Below, in pieces: positions 12,118-24,445 of a stretch of DNA of 64,000 nucleotides. Every line of letters begins with the position of its first letter. Within the stretch, counting starts at the first letter, position 1. The DNA comes from Stereum hirsutum FP-91666 SS1 (lineage: Eukaryota; Basidiomycota; Agaricomycetes; Russulales; Stereaceae). The notes beneath the pieces are model-generated. The model did no database searches and had not been told where the DNA came from. It saw only the letters and a program-made list of their open reading frames with translations. Both the position numbers and the translations under genes were made by a program. The DNA is taken from contig NW_006763144.1 in NCBI RefSeq assembly GCF_000264905.1, positions 310,001 through 374,000 of the forward strand, written 5' to 3'.

Positions 12118-14709
12118 TCACGAACCCTCTGCTCCTCTGGCCTCAGCTTCTATCATCCCGTTCATCCACATTCGCGCAGGAGCCATCATCTCGAAGAGTG
12201 GAAGAACCTGTCCGTGCAACGCGTCGTACAGAGAGGCCTGGTGGTCCTCTAATCTGTCGTGAAGTGTCGCATGTAGGCCTTTAAATGTAGGACGTAGATT
12301 GTCCTCGGCTTGTTTCTCAATATGTGGTGTCAGCTGCTCGAGGATCAGGTCTGGAGAGACAGTCGACGGGTGTTGTGGGAGGCGGGCCTGATAGGCGGCG
12401 AAGACGGCTTTGAGCTTTTCGAGTTGTTTCTCGTTCTCATTAACAGTCTGCTGAGCTTCTGCTGACTTCTTCTCGAGCTGTACATGCAAAATACTCTCAA
12501 TCCACAGAGCGCAAACAAAGAGAGCGATGCATTGCATACCTGGACGAGCCTCGGTTCTATCGTAGTAAAGTGTTTGTTCACTTGTTCGTGTCTTCCACCA
12601 ATCACTTTCTGGTCTTCGTAGAGGCTTGCAATCATGGACGCTTGGTCGTCCAGCTGAGAGTTAACCTTGACTCCTTTCGCAACTACTTCATCTAATGGCC
12701 CCATCATCACCTCGTCTTCTGCTGAAAGCTGAGCTCGCGCATAGGGAGTCGCGATGTCCCTTGTTCGGGCATGTATCCGCTCTGAGATGAGGTCTCGTTC
12801 GAGGTTCATGAACGCGTGATAGTCGTGCTTCGCTTCACGATCATCCATGGCTTCTGCGAGTCCCTTAATACGGGTGTAAATGGGGGCCAGTTCTTCGGGC
12901 ATCAGAGGATCGTCAAAGATGTGTGCGTTTCTACAAAATACAAACCACAAAATTTGGTCAACGTCGTTAGATCATCTCCGCCTATTTCCTTCGAACAACG
13001 AGATAGATGGCGTAACGTACATCCTTGCTTGTGCCTCCTTTTCCTTTTGCTCCGCTGCTTCCACCAAAGGCCTTAAGCTTTTTACCCAACCCTTTACCTC
13101 CTCGAGATACTGCTCTGCCTGCTTCTGTTTCTGCTCCGGTTTGAAGTCCTTCACATAATCGTACATCGTGGTTGGTAGATCTCTCAGTCCCGTCAAAGCC
13201 TTGTTCAACTGCTCCTGCCGCCGATTCACCTCATTTTCGTATTTCGAGGTGGTGGCGTCAAGAATAATGCGAGCGGCATGGCCTGGATGTTCGTAGATGG
13301 TAGAGTGCCGTGTTTTTGACCACCGCGCACGAGCGACTTGTGCATCGGAGAGTTTGAGTTGAGCAGCGATAGCTCGTTGGACGATTCTGTTCGGAGAGAA
13401 CGCGTCAGACCAATCTGAATGGACAGGAAGGGTAAAAGAAGAAGAGAAGAACGAAGTGAGGGCTGGCCATACTTGAGATATCGCCTAGAGGCCTGCCTCT
13501 TCCCAGGTAAACTTTCGGGGTCATTGGGTTCGCCCATATCATCGTCGTCGTCGGTGTCGCTATCACGTTCAATACCATCATCTTCGTCATTGCCCTTTCG
13601 CTCCTCACCCAAAACCTTCGAAAACTCTTGTCTGACAGAGGTCAAGGGGTCCGCAGCTATCCGTCCTGATGGCTGGGACGCACTTCCACCAAGCTGATGA
13701 GGTTGTGGAAGGGTTTCGTCAACATCCATCGCGTTACCAGCAGATTCGCCAGCCAAAGGTCCCGTTGCCCAGACGGTCTCCTCACTGGCATTTCCCCAAG
13801 CCGGTCCTTCGTCGGTGTTCCCCCATCCAGTCTCTCCACCTCCTGCTGCTGCACCACTAGAGTTATCCCCTGATCCCGCAGCGTCTCCCCACCCTCCACC
13901 AGATCCCGCAGCGTCTCCCCACCCGCCACCACCCCACTCGACTTCTCCGCCTCCCGTATCCCACACTGAGTCAGCTCCGCCTCCACTCTCCTCTGCCAAT
14001 GGGATACCCCATCCGCTCGCATCGACGGCCGGAGCAGGAGCAGGAGCAGGAGCAACTGCGGCATGCGCACCGGTGCTTGCGGTAGCAGCGGTCGGTACGT
14101 TCCATCCACCCCATGTGTCGTCAACGTCCTTCGCTTTCTCCTTCCCCTTGTTGTTCGGCGGCACAGGGGCTCCCCAGTCACCACCGCCACCAACACCCCA
14201 GGCAGGCGGATCTCCAAAGTTAGCCGCACCCCCGTTTCCCCAGGTGGGAGTGCGAGCATCTGAGCTTCCTGCAGGTGGTCCTCCAAAGTCCCCGCCTCCA
14301 TTGCCATAATCCCCATGCCCATAGCCATGCCCGTCACCTCTATCTCCGTAAGAGTCTCTGCCTCTGCCTCTTCCCCTTCCCCTTCCTCTCCCCCTTCCTC
14401 TTCCTCGCTCACCGTCTCTTCCCCAACCACCTCCCCAGTCTCCACCCTTCTCGCGAAATTGTCCGTCAGGTCGGTACCGACTACGAGGTGGTGGTGCATT
14501 TCGCCATGCGGGTTCGCTGGGATGAACAAAACCGCAGTTGTAGCCCTGACCGGGACATCCACCATTTAACGGAGTACCATCGTCCTCGTAATACTGTAGA
14601 GCCGATGTTCAGATGGAAAGGTTGGACGGAGTTTTGGTCACGAAGGGTCGAGTGATATGGTAAATTCAATGACTAAGCGAGCACTTACTCGACATCGTAT
14701 GTTGGGCAT
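12118..14709 (-). CDS. CCCH-type zinc-finger protein A with GW repeats and coiled coil
   Basis: Five exons: 14689-14709, 13473-14593, 13021-13386, 12540-12930 and 12118-12477, giving 752 residues. The 21-nt first exon (MPNIRCR) supplies the first Cys of a finger finished in exon 2 (GGCPGQGYNCGFVHP), spacing about C-x13-C-x6-C-x3-H. An Arg/Gly-rich stretch follows, then many Gly-Trp repeats (WGG, GWG), an acidic segment and a C-terminal half predicted to be coiled coil (Lys/Glu/Gln-rich, for example EQKQKQAEQYLEEVKGW). The design, a small finger plus RGG and GW repeats, suggests RNA binding or an Argonaute- or deadenylase-type contact, but this is inference. Paralogue at 33640-37284 with the same five-exon layout and intron phases. 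Confidence 0.85.
13872..13928 (-). repeat. Tandem repeat coding for GGGWGDAAGSG
   Basis: Two nearly identical units containing GATCCCGCAGCGTCTCCCCA stand side by side within the GW-repeat part of CCCH gene A, encoding two copies of GWGDAAGSG. Recent slippage is the simplest reading. Confidence 0.8.
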
Positions 14710-15545
14710 CGCAGAGGCACGGAGTACAGCTCAAGTGGGGAAAGTGGGGAAGAGAGCAGTTGTGCGTTTAATTCCTGGGTGGAAGGAATGTTTTCTCTGA
14801 AACGTCTCGTAGAAATACACAGACGTCGAGACCACTAGCAGAGAGTTTAGGTCTGAGAGCCGATAAGACAAATTATTAATTCGGATGATTGAAACCAAGT
14901 AGTGCGAAGACTGTGTATACGCAGAAATCTTCCGAGCTGAGCGTGTAAGAGGCAACGGAGAAGAGAGATGACGGTGAGGAGATGAAGGGCCACAGCGCTT
15001 CTGGCCTACAGTTCGTGGGAAAAAGAGGATACTGTAATTATGTGGCGTGAGTGTGTGACGGTTTACGTTTTTGTCGAGCTTTTACATTTCTTCAAGTTTC
15101 GCCAAAGTTTCGCCGTCTTGTATCCGGTAGGAAAAAATAAGATGGCTTGAGATGTGAATGCAGGAAGTCCGCATTTTTGCCAGAGATGCAGCTCATAGAG
15201 CTCTCTACGCAGTCACATCTACAGGCGCTGTGACCTAACGCGTTGGTGACTATAGTGTGACTATGTGACACTCGCGTAACTCGCGTCTCGTTCAAGTTGA
15301 AGACGCGATCATGCTTGATCCGAGTCATCTTGCTCTGCGCCACCTTGTTGTTGGACTTGCCCCTCATTTGCTGGTATCAAGCCGCAAACCCCTGTGCTAG
15401 AAATATAAGGAACTCTTGCAGCTGGCAACTCTACCGACTGAGTAGACTCTACATCAGATTCATTAGATCCAGACCGTGACCGACGACTTCTCCTACTATA
15501 ATTCAACGTCGCGCGTCAAATAAGGACTTCCGGATCAGTCGAAGA
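14710..15545. other. Divergent intergenic region
   Basis: About 0.8 kb between the starts of CCCH gene A (reverse) and the PARP-like gene (forward). It presumably holds both promoters. Short open frames only; nothing recognised. Confidence 0.5.
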
Positions 15546-17614
15546 ATGATCAAAAATCCAGTGATGAGGTCTCTGTCCGAGTACTCAAGACAAGACGAAG
15601 ATCAGGCCGGCTCCTCTCAGTCCGTCGTTAAGGCTGAGGCACTGGCCGATTCCAGTTCAAGATCGTTCAAACGAAGGCGCTGTGATGAGGATGAGAGCTC
15701 TGACATAGAGTTCATATCCGTACCAAGCACGTCATCTATTTCTTCGAAGCAACTCACGGGCAAGGGTGAAGACAAGCACTGTCGACTCCAGTCTCCCGAA
15801 GTGATCAACCTCGTCACAGACGATGAAACCGACCTCAAGGACCATCCCATCGCCGGCCCATCCACTCTTGTACACACCCAACGCCACCCGGTCACATTAT
15901 CTCTCTCGGACGAAGACCTTCAACTGGCTCGGAAGCTTCAGCAAGAACTGGACGATGAAGACAGGCGTCAGAGGGAAGAGGACGATAAGAAGAGCGCTGA
16001 ATATATTGCGTGGATGGACAAGACGACAAAGGAGATGGATGCAAAGCGTGCCAGACTAGCCCAAGCATTCGATGGCAGGGATAGCGGGTTGGTTTATCAG
16101 GTCGTAATCGATGCTGAGGGAAGGACACTTGAGGGAGACGAAGATGCTGATAACCTTGCACAGTAAGCTCTCTTTCAGGTGCCCTTCATTGTGTCGGTTC
16201 TGATGAGCATACTGCTGCAGCCTCGAGATTGTAAAACGGGATTTTGAACAAGCACTCAACGGAGGTTTCAAACTCAAGAAAGGTACGTACTTATCTACAC
16301 GCAGCAATTTTCCTGATCTGATGGCCGTGCCTACTCGTAGTTCACTGGTTCGTCAACCAAAAGCTTGAAGCTCGTTTCGAAAATGCAAAGGCCCATCTCG
16401 CCAGCCTTGGTATCGATGTCACAGAGAGAAACCTCTTCCACGGAACTGCCGAAACCAATATTCAACCTATCCTGGAGGTTTGCGCTTCTTTTGATTAGCA
16501 TACCTATCGATTTATTCATTCTGGTTTTCAGAACGGTTTCAAGATCGGCGGCGTGCACAAAGACCTACGTGCTGTCAACGGCACGGCATGCGGATATGGC
16601 ATTTATTTAGCGACGAACTCTTCGACGTCGGTTCCATATACTGCAGGTACTCCCAGAATGTTCATGGTACGCATTGTCATATTCTTGAAACCAGGCATCA
16701 TGGCGCTTATGATTGTCCATATTAATATTTGTAGTGCCGTGGTAAGCCCGTTTGCAATAGAAATGTCCCCCTACCCAGGCATTTACATTGTTTGTCGTCC
16801 ACTAGTTGTCGTTGGTCGAACAACCCCAGTCGGTATGCACCTTTTTTGGTCTTCCTTCTACCCATTTGTATCTTTTGGTCTAATCGTGTCCATCTGTAGT
16901 CGACAAGAAGAGACCGCCGAAGAAGCTCGGTTTAGGGCCATTCGAGGCGTACGAGAGTGCCGGAGTCGTAGTCCTCAAGCACGCCGAGCTTTGTATCCCG
17001 CGATACGTGCGTATCCTTCCCTGCTTGCTTTTCAAGCTAGCAACTGTCGAAATCCACACTATTTCTCAATCACTTCCGCATCGATCTTAGGTCGTAGAAT
17101 TCGAGCCCGGTGTGGTCGCTCCTCAGTTTGCGCCGTTCGTGTCAGCCCCATGGGCATACGGTAATATGCGTCCCCCAATTGCGGCTGCCAACTTCAACGG
17201 AGCCAGTCTCAGGCCTTTAAACAGTCGATTCCGGAGTAATACTGCCTATCTACCTACCTACCCAGTCCCGGCCGCACCGACGGCGGCCATTCTGCGACCA
17301 CTACCTCCCATTCATACAATACCTGCTGCTGTCGGGAATACGGTGTCTACGAGACATGATTCCGAGAACAAGAGTAAGAGGAAAGGGATGGCCGCAGAAC
17401 TTCAAGATGTGGCTCGACCTCCTAAACGAGTGAGAAAGGTGGGGACAGGACAACCTACGTCTGACAGAGCACGAAAGGGCTCAACAGCGAAAGGTACGTG
17501 ACATTCTGTCGTGTTTCGATCGATTATGTCTCGTATTGCTCGAGTGTTGAATCTGTTCGGGTGTACGTAGGGAAGGGACGCGCACAAGAAGAATCGATTG
17601 ACATCTCGGACTAG
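15546..17614 (+). CDS. PARP-like ADP-ribosyltransferase with SIM and UIM motifs
   Basis: Transfers ADP-ribose from NAD+, probably in the nucleus. The frame continues through about eight short introns from 15546 to the TAG at 17612-17614. Residues 42-45 are KRRR (a possible NLS). Two SUMO-interaction-like motifs follow: DIEFIS (53-58) and VINLV followed by TDDE (86-94). A ubiquitin-interacting-like helix, EDLQLARKLQQELDDE, covers about 123-138. The catalytic domain shows LFHGT (H260), GYGIYLA (Y297), CRVVVGR and CIPRYVVEF. The first two triad residues (His, Tyr) are present. The position matching the polymerising Glu appears to be Arg, so mono-ADP-ribosylation is more likely, by analogy with PARP10/16-type enzymes. 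The Pro-rich tail carries basic runs and ends ESIDISD, another SIM-like end. Confidence 0.85.
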
Positions 17615-17705
17615 TATTCGACGGTCACTAGCCTACTCGTTTATTATCAACAGGCTATGATCACCATGGACGCCTTATCTATGGCTGTCCTTTATAAGTG
17701 ACTTT

Positions 17706-18647
17706 TTAATCGACGGGTCCAAACTCTACGAGGGATCGCAGCTTCTCTGCCTCTTCCAGCACCTTTTTGGCCTTCATACCTTCCATGGGAAACTTCACAC
17801 CTTTGTTCTCCATGAGCCACATCTGTAGCTCCTCTGGAGTCTTCTCTTGTATCTTACGAAGTTCCGCTTCCTCTGTGAGCAAGGAGGGTTCGTTGGGTGA
17901 AAGTTCGAGTGCTCTTTGCAGGTCTGTGTATAGACTAGTTAGATGCATCAACTAGAATTTGAATAAGCTCACCATCTTTGGCCTCTGAGAATTTGCTAAG
18001 ATAACGACGTGCTTGTGCACGGCGATAAAGTGCTTTGACTGCGACTGGTTGAGCTGCATTTCCATCTTCATACGCGTTGGTCGCGTCAGATTCGGCATGC
18101 TTATAGCTATCTGAATCATGAACTCGTTGACACAGGGAAAGAGAAAGTGGGAACGTACGCTTTGAGTTTGAGACAAACCACCGCTCTGTTGAGCCAGTAG
18201 GTCGCGTCCGGTGCACTGTACAGTTCACACAGACAGGCACTGTAGAGCATGTATGCTCGCTGCATATCACCAGCCTTGAACGCCTTATTTCCCTGATCAA
18301 CCAGGACATTGTTGATGAGCAGCAATGATGGGCAGACTGCCATACTCATAGAGCCCTTTCAGGACAGGGCTTCGGCGCTATGGGTTCGGAAGTTTCGTGA
18401 AGTGAGGTACGATACGCACCGTCTCCTTGATTTTAATGCTCAACTGCACGTCAGCATCCCTCCATCTCTGCTGGCGCATAATAACTGCTTCAGGATCCCC
18501 ACCAGCTTTCCTGACTTTCTCGACTTCTTCTAAGAACTCGTTCTGGACACGGCGATCCTCCCGTAACTTATCCATTGACGAAATGAATGCTGCCTCTACT
18601 GTGGGAGGGTTGTCGACATACGTTTCACTGCTATATTGAGGAGACAT
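17706..18647 (-). CDS. TPR-repeat protein
   Basis: Four exons (first 18420-18647, second starting at 18355) give about 240 residues. An N-terminal helical segment is followed by TPR units readable as QGNKAFKAGDMQRAYMLYSA, YWLNRAVVCLKLKAYKHAES, KALYRRAQARRYLSKFSEAK and LQRALELSPNEPSLL, then a Lys/Glu-rich C-terminus. This is a three-TPR helical scaffold of the kind that binds Hsp70/Hsp90 tails or assembles complexes; the partner is unknown. An upstream in-frame ATG at 18725 would add 26 residues; 18647 was chosen because it begins the conserved-looking acidic segment. Convergent with the PARP-like gene. Confidence 0.75.
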
Positions 18648-18725
18648 GCTAGTGACGAGTAAATTTTGAGCGAGAGGATGTAGGGGAAAAGAAGGTACGT
18701 GGATAAGTGTTGCAGAGGCCGACAA

Positions 18726-19382
18726 CGAGGCAACGCGAACCTGTCAATTACATGTAACACAGTGTCGTAAGCCGACCAATAAATTTCCATTTACGATGAT
18801 CATCGCGTTAGCCCTCAAGTGAAGAGTGGTCCATAAATGAAGGGCGCATGGAAACAAAAGAACTTCAATTGAGACTGTTTAACCTGCATCATCCATGTAC
18901 GGCGGGTGAAAGCAGCCGGGAAAATGAGCGAGCAGCGAGGTGGACACGGCGTAGTCGGGTGCTCTCGACAAGATTATGGCCCAATTATGCCCAGTGCTCA
19001 GGAGTAGTGTTACCTCGGGAATAATAAAGCCCTGTGGACTCGCATGGAGGATCTGTCAGATACATTTGTCACAATATGTCGCAAAGGAGAAATATGGTGT
19101 TACCAGAAGCGTATCACTTCAACGAGCAGAAACGATGGGCGCCATTACGTGGGTTCAGCCTAGCAGTTGAGTCGGAGCTTCAAGTTTCGATAGAGTACTG
19201 ACGTGGCGTGTGGCCCAATCTCCTCAGACGCCATTCGTAAGTATCAGTGGTCGGCATTTCCATCGGTTGACTTCTACGTCGCAGACCTCACCTTGCACCA
19301 GCCTGTCAGGATAGGTTGTATGTAATATTCATTGAAGATAAGGATCTACGGGTCGCCTGCCTCGGGGTTTACTTGATATAAG
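18726..19382. other. Intergenic region left of the MITE
   Basis: No supported gene. Only short open frames without domains or credible splice continuation. Confidence 0.5.
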
Positions 19383-19409
19383 TACTGTACTTTTTCGCGC
19401 ACAAGTTCG
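19383..19409 (+). repeat. Left terminal inverted repeat of the MITE
   Basis: 27 bp starting TACTGTACTTTTTCGCGC; perfect reverse complement of 19778-19804. Confidence 0.9.
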
Positions 19410-19777
19410 TGTCCCGTGTCCCATGGGTGCCGCGAACGAACTTGTGCCACGGGACAGTCCCACCCCATTGACGTGCACTGAACTTGTAAATGGGACATAC
19501 CAAAATTTGACGAAAACTTGACAAATATTTGAGAATATATTTTAGGGTCCTAAATTGACCTCAGGAAGGCCCCCAAGACACAATTTGGGCCAGATTTTGC
19601 TACTAGGTGAGCTCCCCCATCCAAATGCAGAGCATAAGTGGCTGTTGAGCGGTCATGAAAGGTCGTATCCCTGAAAAAGCGTCCATGTTCACGAACATCG
19701 TCCCTTATCCCGATCTGCGTGCGAACCGGGACACGAACGGATTATGTCAGCTCGGCAACGGCCGAGGGGCAGTGGCG

Positions 19778-19804
19778 CGAACTTGTGCGCGAAAAAGTAC
19801 AGTA
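19778..19804 (-). repeat. Right terminal inverted repeat of the MITE
   Basis: 27 bp ending GCGCGAAAAAGTACAGTA; perfect reverse complement of 19383-19409. Confidence 0.9.
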
Positions 19805-20284
19805 TGTCCCCCCACCGTACTTGGCCACGACAGTAGATTCTTACCAGGTACGTTACTCATCGTCACAGAGAGTATCCCCTGGTGGAACTCACTTGCTACC
19901 TTTATGTCCGGTCGTCTTCATCAGGATGGACCACTTGGACACGTGTGAGGCAGCTGCCCAGATAGATCCCAAATATAACACTCAGGCTTAGACATCTCCA
20001 GGACGTCTGACCATCCATATCAGCGCTATTCGAGCCTAGTATATCATATGCTCATGACAGGACGTTCTTGGAGTTTGATATACGCTTTCAACTCAATCGC
20101 TGTCCCGGAAAGGAGACATCTTGACGGGCTCGCACTGTCACTGGGTTGCTCAGAAGGAGTCGTCTCGAAGGAGCTTCCTGGAGGATACCATTTATACTAA
20201 CGCTTACGATGACACCTGTGGCTAAACATCACCATCACCTGTGTGCACTTGCACGACTTTCTGTAGTGGACCGTTTGACTAAAG

Positions 20285-22516
20285 ATGACCTCTTTGCCGT
20301 CGAGTGTGCTTCACATTCGCGTTGATGAATATTATGTTGCGGCTTGGGCTGGAGCGCTCGCACCGGTATTTTCCTACCAGTGCCAAGTTATCGAGAGCGC
20401 ACTCTAACAGTTGACGACTGCACAGGTTGTTCATCTCGCATGCAACAGGCATGAACCCAACATTCTCCTCGCCATCGCTTCCCTGTTTTTCTCCATACTC
20501 TGCCTCTTCGCAGCCCTAATCTACGCAGGTCAATCATTCTGGTACTCCCTTCTCCTGACCAACGTTGCTTCAACATCCTTTGCAATCACACTCTTCACCT
20601 CCATTTCCATCTACCGCCTCTTCCTTTCTCCCCTCTGCAACTTTCCAGGTCCGAACTTGGCTGCAATATCCAAGTTATGGTATATCTATCATTCGGTTGG
20701 AGGTGGCATGCCGAAGGTCGTACGTGAGTTGCATGAGAAGTACGGCGATATCGTGCGGATTGGGCCAGACGAATTGAGCGTTCGTTCAATGGATGCGGTG
20801 GAAGTCATTCTTGGCTCGAAGGGCAGGATGAACAAGGGATCATGGTGGATTTCATCCCTTCAACTCTGATGTTCTTCAAGGCACTCATCCTCTTCGACTA
20901 TTCGACAGGTATGATGCGATGTGGGCGGACAAAGGTGGACGCTCCGTACATGCATTGAAAAGCGTTGATGAGCACGCGCAGAGGAGAAAGATCTGGGACA
21001 AAGCTATGTCTGGTGCGTCTCCTATCATGTTGCTGCTTGTGATCGTTCTATTAACATGATTCGGATTCCAGGATCTGCTGTGAAGGAATATGTGGTTTTT
21101 CTCAAGGACTGTCTGACACGTCTTTGTCATCGACTGCAAGAGGATTACAAGAGCAATCCCGTTCAGGATGTGAGACGTGTGATGAGTGAGTCTATGTCCT
21201 CTTCTCGTGTTAGGCTGGAGGGAGCTCAGCTATGCCTGTCAGATCATCTCATATTCGACATTATCGGAGAGATTACTTGCTCTCGGTCATTTGGCATGAT
21301 CGAGAACGGCGAAGACCACACATACATTGATTTCATCGAAAGGGGTATGCGTGCATTAACGTAAGTACGATTTCATCCTTATTCTCAGTGTTTACTATAG
21401 TAAAAAAATGTCATTAAAATGTCGTTCATTATGCACCCAGCTGTATCGCCGAAATCCCGTGGATTATTCCTTTGTTGACCCTCCTCCCTGTGGTCAAAGC
21501 GCAAACCGAAGCAGAGGAATTTTCGTACGGTGGAGTGGTCATTGTCCTTATCACTGCTGATTAACTGTTATGTTTATATGACAGGATGAAAGCGACGATG
21601 GATCGCTACAAGAAGGGCTGGTCACGCCCGGATTTATTCTCGTACTTTGTTCAAGACGATGGGCAGCTTCAACCGGGGATGACAATGAAGGATCTCGATG
21701 CTGATGTTCGTGCTGCAATTATGGCAGGTAATTCCTCTTCACTTTACGATACCGCGAAGGGACGCAAACTGAACGTGACGCGTGGCAGGATCTGATACCT
21801 CCGCAACGACGCTGACGTTTATCTTCGAGTTCCTCTCTCAACATCCGAAGTGGACACGAGTACGTTTCCCTGGAATAAACGCTCACAGTCCAATGTATGA
21901 CTTCAATTGCACCGCGACTGATAGCAACTTCGAGAAGAAGTCGATGCAAGACACCTGGGTGATGGAGACTTCGACCTCGACAATGCTCCGATCCTCGATG
22001 CTATCGTAAACGAGACACTTCGGGTCCGACCCACTGTTCCAGCACGCTCACAGCGTGTTGTCCCTGCAGGAGGCATCTCTATCTCTGGCCATTGCAAGTC
22101 CCTACATCATCTGCTTAGCAAACTTGTCTTTAGGAATCTGACATCAGATCGTGCACCATACAGACATTCCCGGTGGTACCCTCATCGGCATTCCTCCCCC
22201 ACTCATCATGCAAGACCCACGTAACTTCTCTCCAGACCCAACCATCTGGAGACCCCAACGATGGCTACAACCCGAAAAAGAAGAAACATTTCGTCGTTCG
22301 GCGTTCATCCCTTTCTCCTACGGACCGTTCAACTGTTCTGGGAAGGCGCTTGGTTTATTGGTGGTGAGATATTCGGTCGCGAGGCTCGTGCACGAGTTCG
22401 ATGTGAGCGCTGCGCAGGAGCATGACAGTAAGGTCTTCGAGAGGTCGATCAAAGAGTATCTTTCGGTGCAGAAGGGGCCGTTTTGGGCGGTTGTGAGGCC
22501 GAGGAATGTCAACTAA
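20285..22516 (+). CDS. Cytochrome P450 monooxygenase
   Basis: ER-anchored haem-thiolate monooxygenase; substrate unknown. A likely first exon starts at 20285 and splices near 20366/20411 into a hydrophobic N-terminal anchor (ILLAIASLFFSILCLFAALI and a second span). Then come the Pro-rich hinge CNFPGPNL, KGSW joined to YDAMWADKGG by the intron near 20839/20909, the I-helix oxygen-binding motif AGSDTSATT, the K-helix NETLR, the meander FSPDPTIWRPQRW, and the haem loop FIPFSYGPFNCSGK with the Cys ligand. The loop has Phe-Asn where many P450s have Arg-x, as in a large fungal clade with PF-Y-G-P-NC-GK loops. About eight exons; stop at 22514-22516. Start exon confidence is moderate. A MITE sits upstream. 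Confidence 0.88.
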
Positions 22517-23539
22517 TAATGTGGTTTCGCATTCTGGGAGGCGAACTCCCGACTAAGTATGTGCGGAGAGGTCTGATACTGGACGAGTCACGACCTGCGA
22601 ACAAGTCCGCCGTTGTTGTACCATTACTTTCTTCGATTATTGCAGACAAATGGTTGTATGTGACCCGCAACTCTGCATCGATTCTTCCTCAAGCAGCCAA
22701 GGTTGAGACGTCATGCACACCCCATACGAAACCTTCGACATATCTGATCAAGTACGCACCATCGAGCCTGAGCATCCGAGTCGCAGGAAATCATAAACGT
22801 CCTATGATCTGCTCGATCAAAACCTCATCTAGGAGCTCAAGAAGTCCAGTACGATGCATTCTCGAGAGCTACTCGAAAACTTCGATGGCTCGGAGTGTCA
22901 CCGCGGTAAAGGAGTGCCAGTGACGTTTCGGAGGGCGGCGGAAATAAAATAAAATAAAATGCATGAATGGCTGTAGGTTCGGTCGGAGCTTCAATTCGAA
23001 CCACACAACTCGTGTGGCGTGTGGCGCGAGGTTGAAGCTGCCTCTGCAAACCTGGATAAAGTGGATCAAATATCCACTAATCATACAGTATCATGGGGCA
23101 AGTTTTATGTGTGTATCGTGCGTGATTATCGATAACAAAAGTTGGCTGGAGCGATGGCTACATATTGGATGAGAAAGCAGAAGTACGAACGGAACTATGA
23201 CTAGGGCGGGGACGGGACAAGGGAGAGAACAGCCCGGGGTCTGTTGGGGAGGAGATGCGGGAATGGGTACGTGAGACTGGATGTATGATAATCGTATGGT
23301 AAGGTAAACTGACTGTAAGTAGGTGAATGCATTGAGAACGTGAGTGCGAGCGTCTATGGTGGTCAAAGCTGAGAATACAAGCGAGAGAAGGATGCATTTG
23401 TCGTGAAGAAGCGAGAAATATAAATCAATGGAGCCACTGCGATCCGCGGCCGCGCGTAAGGGACCACCAACACCAACCCACGAACGCCATATGAATAGGG
23501 ATATAGGGCGGGGTATCAAAGGGTTGGATGAACCACGCT
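22517..23539. other. Convergent intergenic region with a small AAAAT repeat
   Basis: About 1 kb between the 3' ends of the P450 and the tetraspan gene. It holds a short run of the pentamer AAAAT near 22942-22960. Open frames at 22483-22923 and 23091-23519 lack domains and are probably chance or UTR. Confidence 0.5.
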
Positions 23540-24445
23540 CTAGACCGTCTCCTTCGTGCCATTCTGCATCTCAGTGGTGTCACCATGTGCAGCGCCCTCC
23601 CTCGACATGGGTCCGAGACGCTCGTCATGCTTGTGTGACCTGAAGAGGATGAAGGTGCTGTTGAAGAAAAACAAACAGCGACATGGTCAGCCACGGAATT
23701 GGAAAGTGCGGAATGAGAAACGATGACGTACCTGCCGATGGTGGAGACCCAACCTGGCCAGATGAAGATAACGGATGCGAGTGCTCTTGGGTTCTCCCTG
23801 TAGATGAGCGCAGGGTTGACCTTTGCTGACGAATTAAGGAGGGCTAATGCTTCTGAAGCATCGGGACCGAATATTGTTGCTCGCCGGGTTGCGACGATGA
23901 ACTATACAATAACACCAACTGTATCAGAATCCCGCACTGAGCATGAAGAAGAGAGAAAGACGCACTGTAAGAGCGATGGCATCAGCGAGCCCCATTATGC
24001 AGGCAAGGATAGCACAGATCTTCCACGCTAGCCGGACGGCATTGCTCTCGTGTCGCTTTGGCCAGAAGAGGTCGAAGAAGAATCCTGCGCCGAATATTGT
24101 AGCGACGAAGACGCCAACGAAAATATTGAAAGATGCGATGCCGATGAAGTCGTCGTTGTATTCCGATGAACTTGACGTTCGCGTTACAAATCGTTGTTGG
24201 TTCGCATAGTCTGCACGTCATTTGGCTCCATGAGCGTCTGAGGACGGAAGAATAATAATGCCAAAAAAAAACGAACCTGAGAGGGCGGCAGTACCCAAGG
24301 ACTCGGAGACGACACAGAAAATCATGGCCATTTGGTAGACTATCATCTTCGTGCGGCGGAGATGGTACTCCTGGTTAAACATATACGACCCCTTGAACTT
24401 CCAGAACTGAATCTCCTTCAAGTTGAGTCCCCAGATGACGGTCAT
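23540..24445 (-). CDS. Four-helix integral membrane protein, function unknown
   Basis: Four exons: 24277-24445, 23966-24210, 23732-23901 and 23540-23657, giving 233 residues. Hydrophobic segments lie at about MIVYQMAMIFCVVSESLGTA, GIASFNIFVGVFVATIFGAG, LAWKICAILACIMGLADAIA and ALASVIFIWPGWVSTIGR, with a short basic-to-polar tail ending KETV. Four spans in about 230 residues resemble fungal MARVEL/tetraspan-like proteins; I do not recognise a named family. Reading frame and splice sites are consistent throughout. Divergent from the gene at 25080, so the 0.6 kb between them probably serves both. Confidence 0.75.

Larger units (their letters stand above)
19383..19804. mobile_element. MITE-like non-autonomous DNA transposon, about 420 bp
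   Basis: Bases 19383-19409 and 19778-19804 are perfect inverted copies, 27 bp each including the outer TA. If the outer TA is the target duplication, the terminal inverted repeat is 25 bp beginning CTGTACTTTTTCGCGCACAA, as expected for Tc1/mariner-type insertion. There is no transposase frame inside. An internal inverted echo (GAACTTGTGCCACGGGAC near 19437) suggests a folded interior. It lies about 480 bp upstream of the P450 gene at 20285. Confidence 0.75.

Noticed and set aside
13657..14565. 302-codon alternative reverse-strand frame in CCCH gene A
   Set aside because: It is the second frame of a Gly/Trp-rich coding repeat. The frame that contains the finger and splices in phase to the coiled-coil exons is the real one.
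19655..19991. Open frames within and beside the MITE
   Set aside because: They overlap the inverted repeat and show no transposase motif.
22483..22923. 146-codon open frame after the P450
   Set aside because: It overlaps the P450 3' end in another frame, has no motif and unremarkable composition; probably chance.
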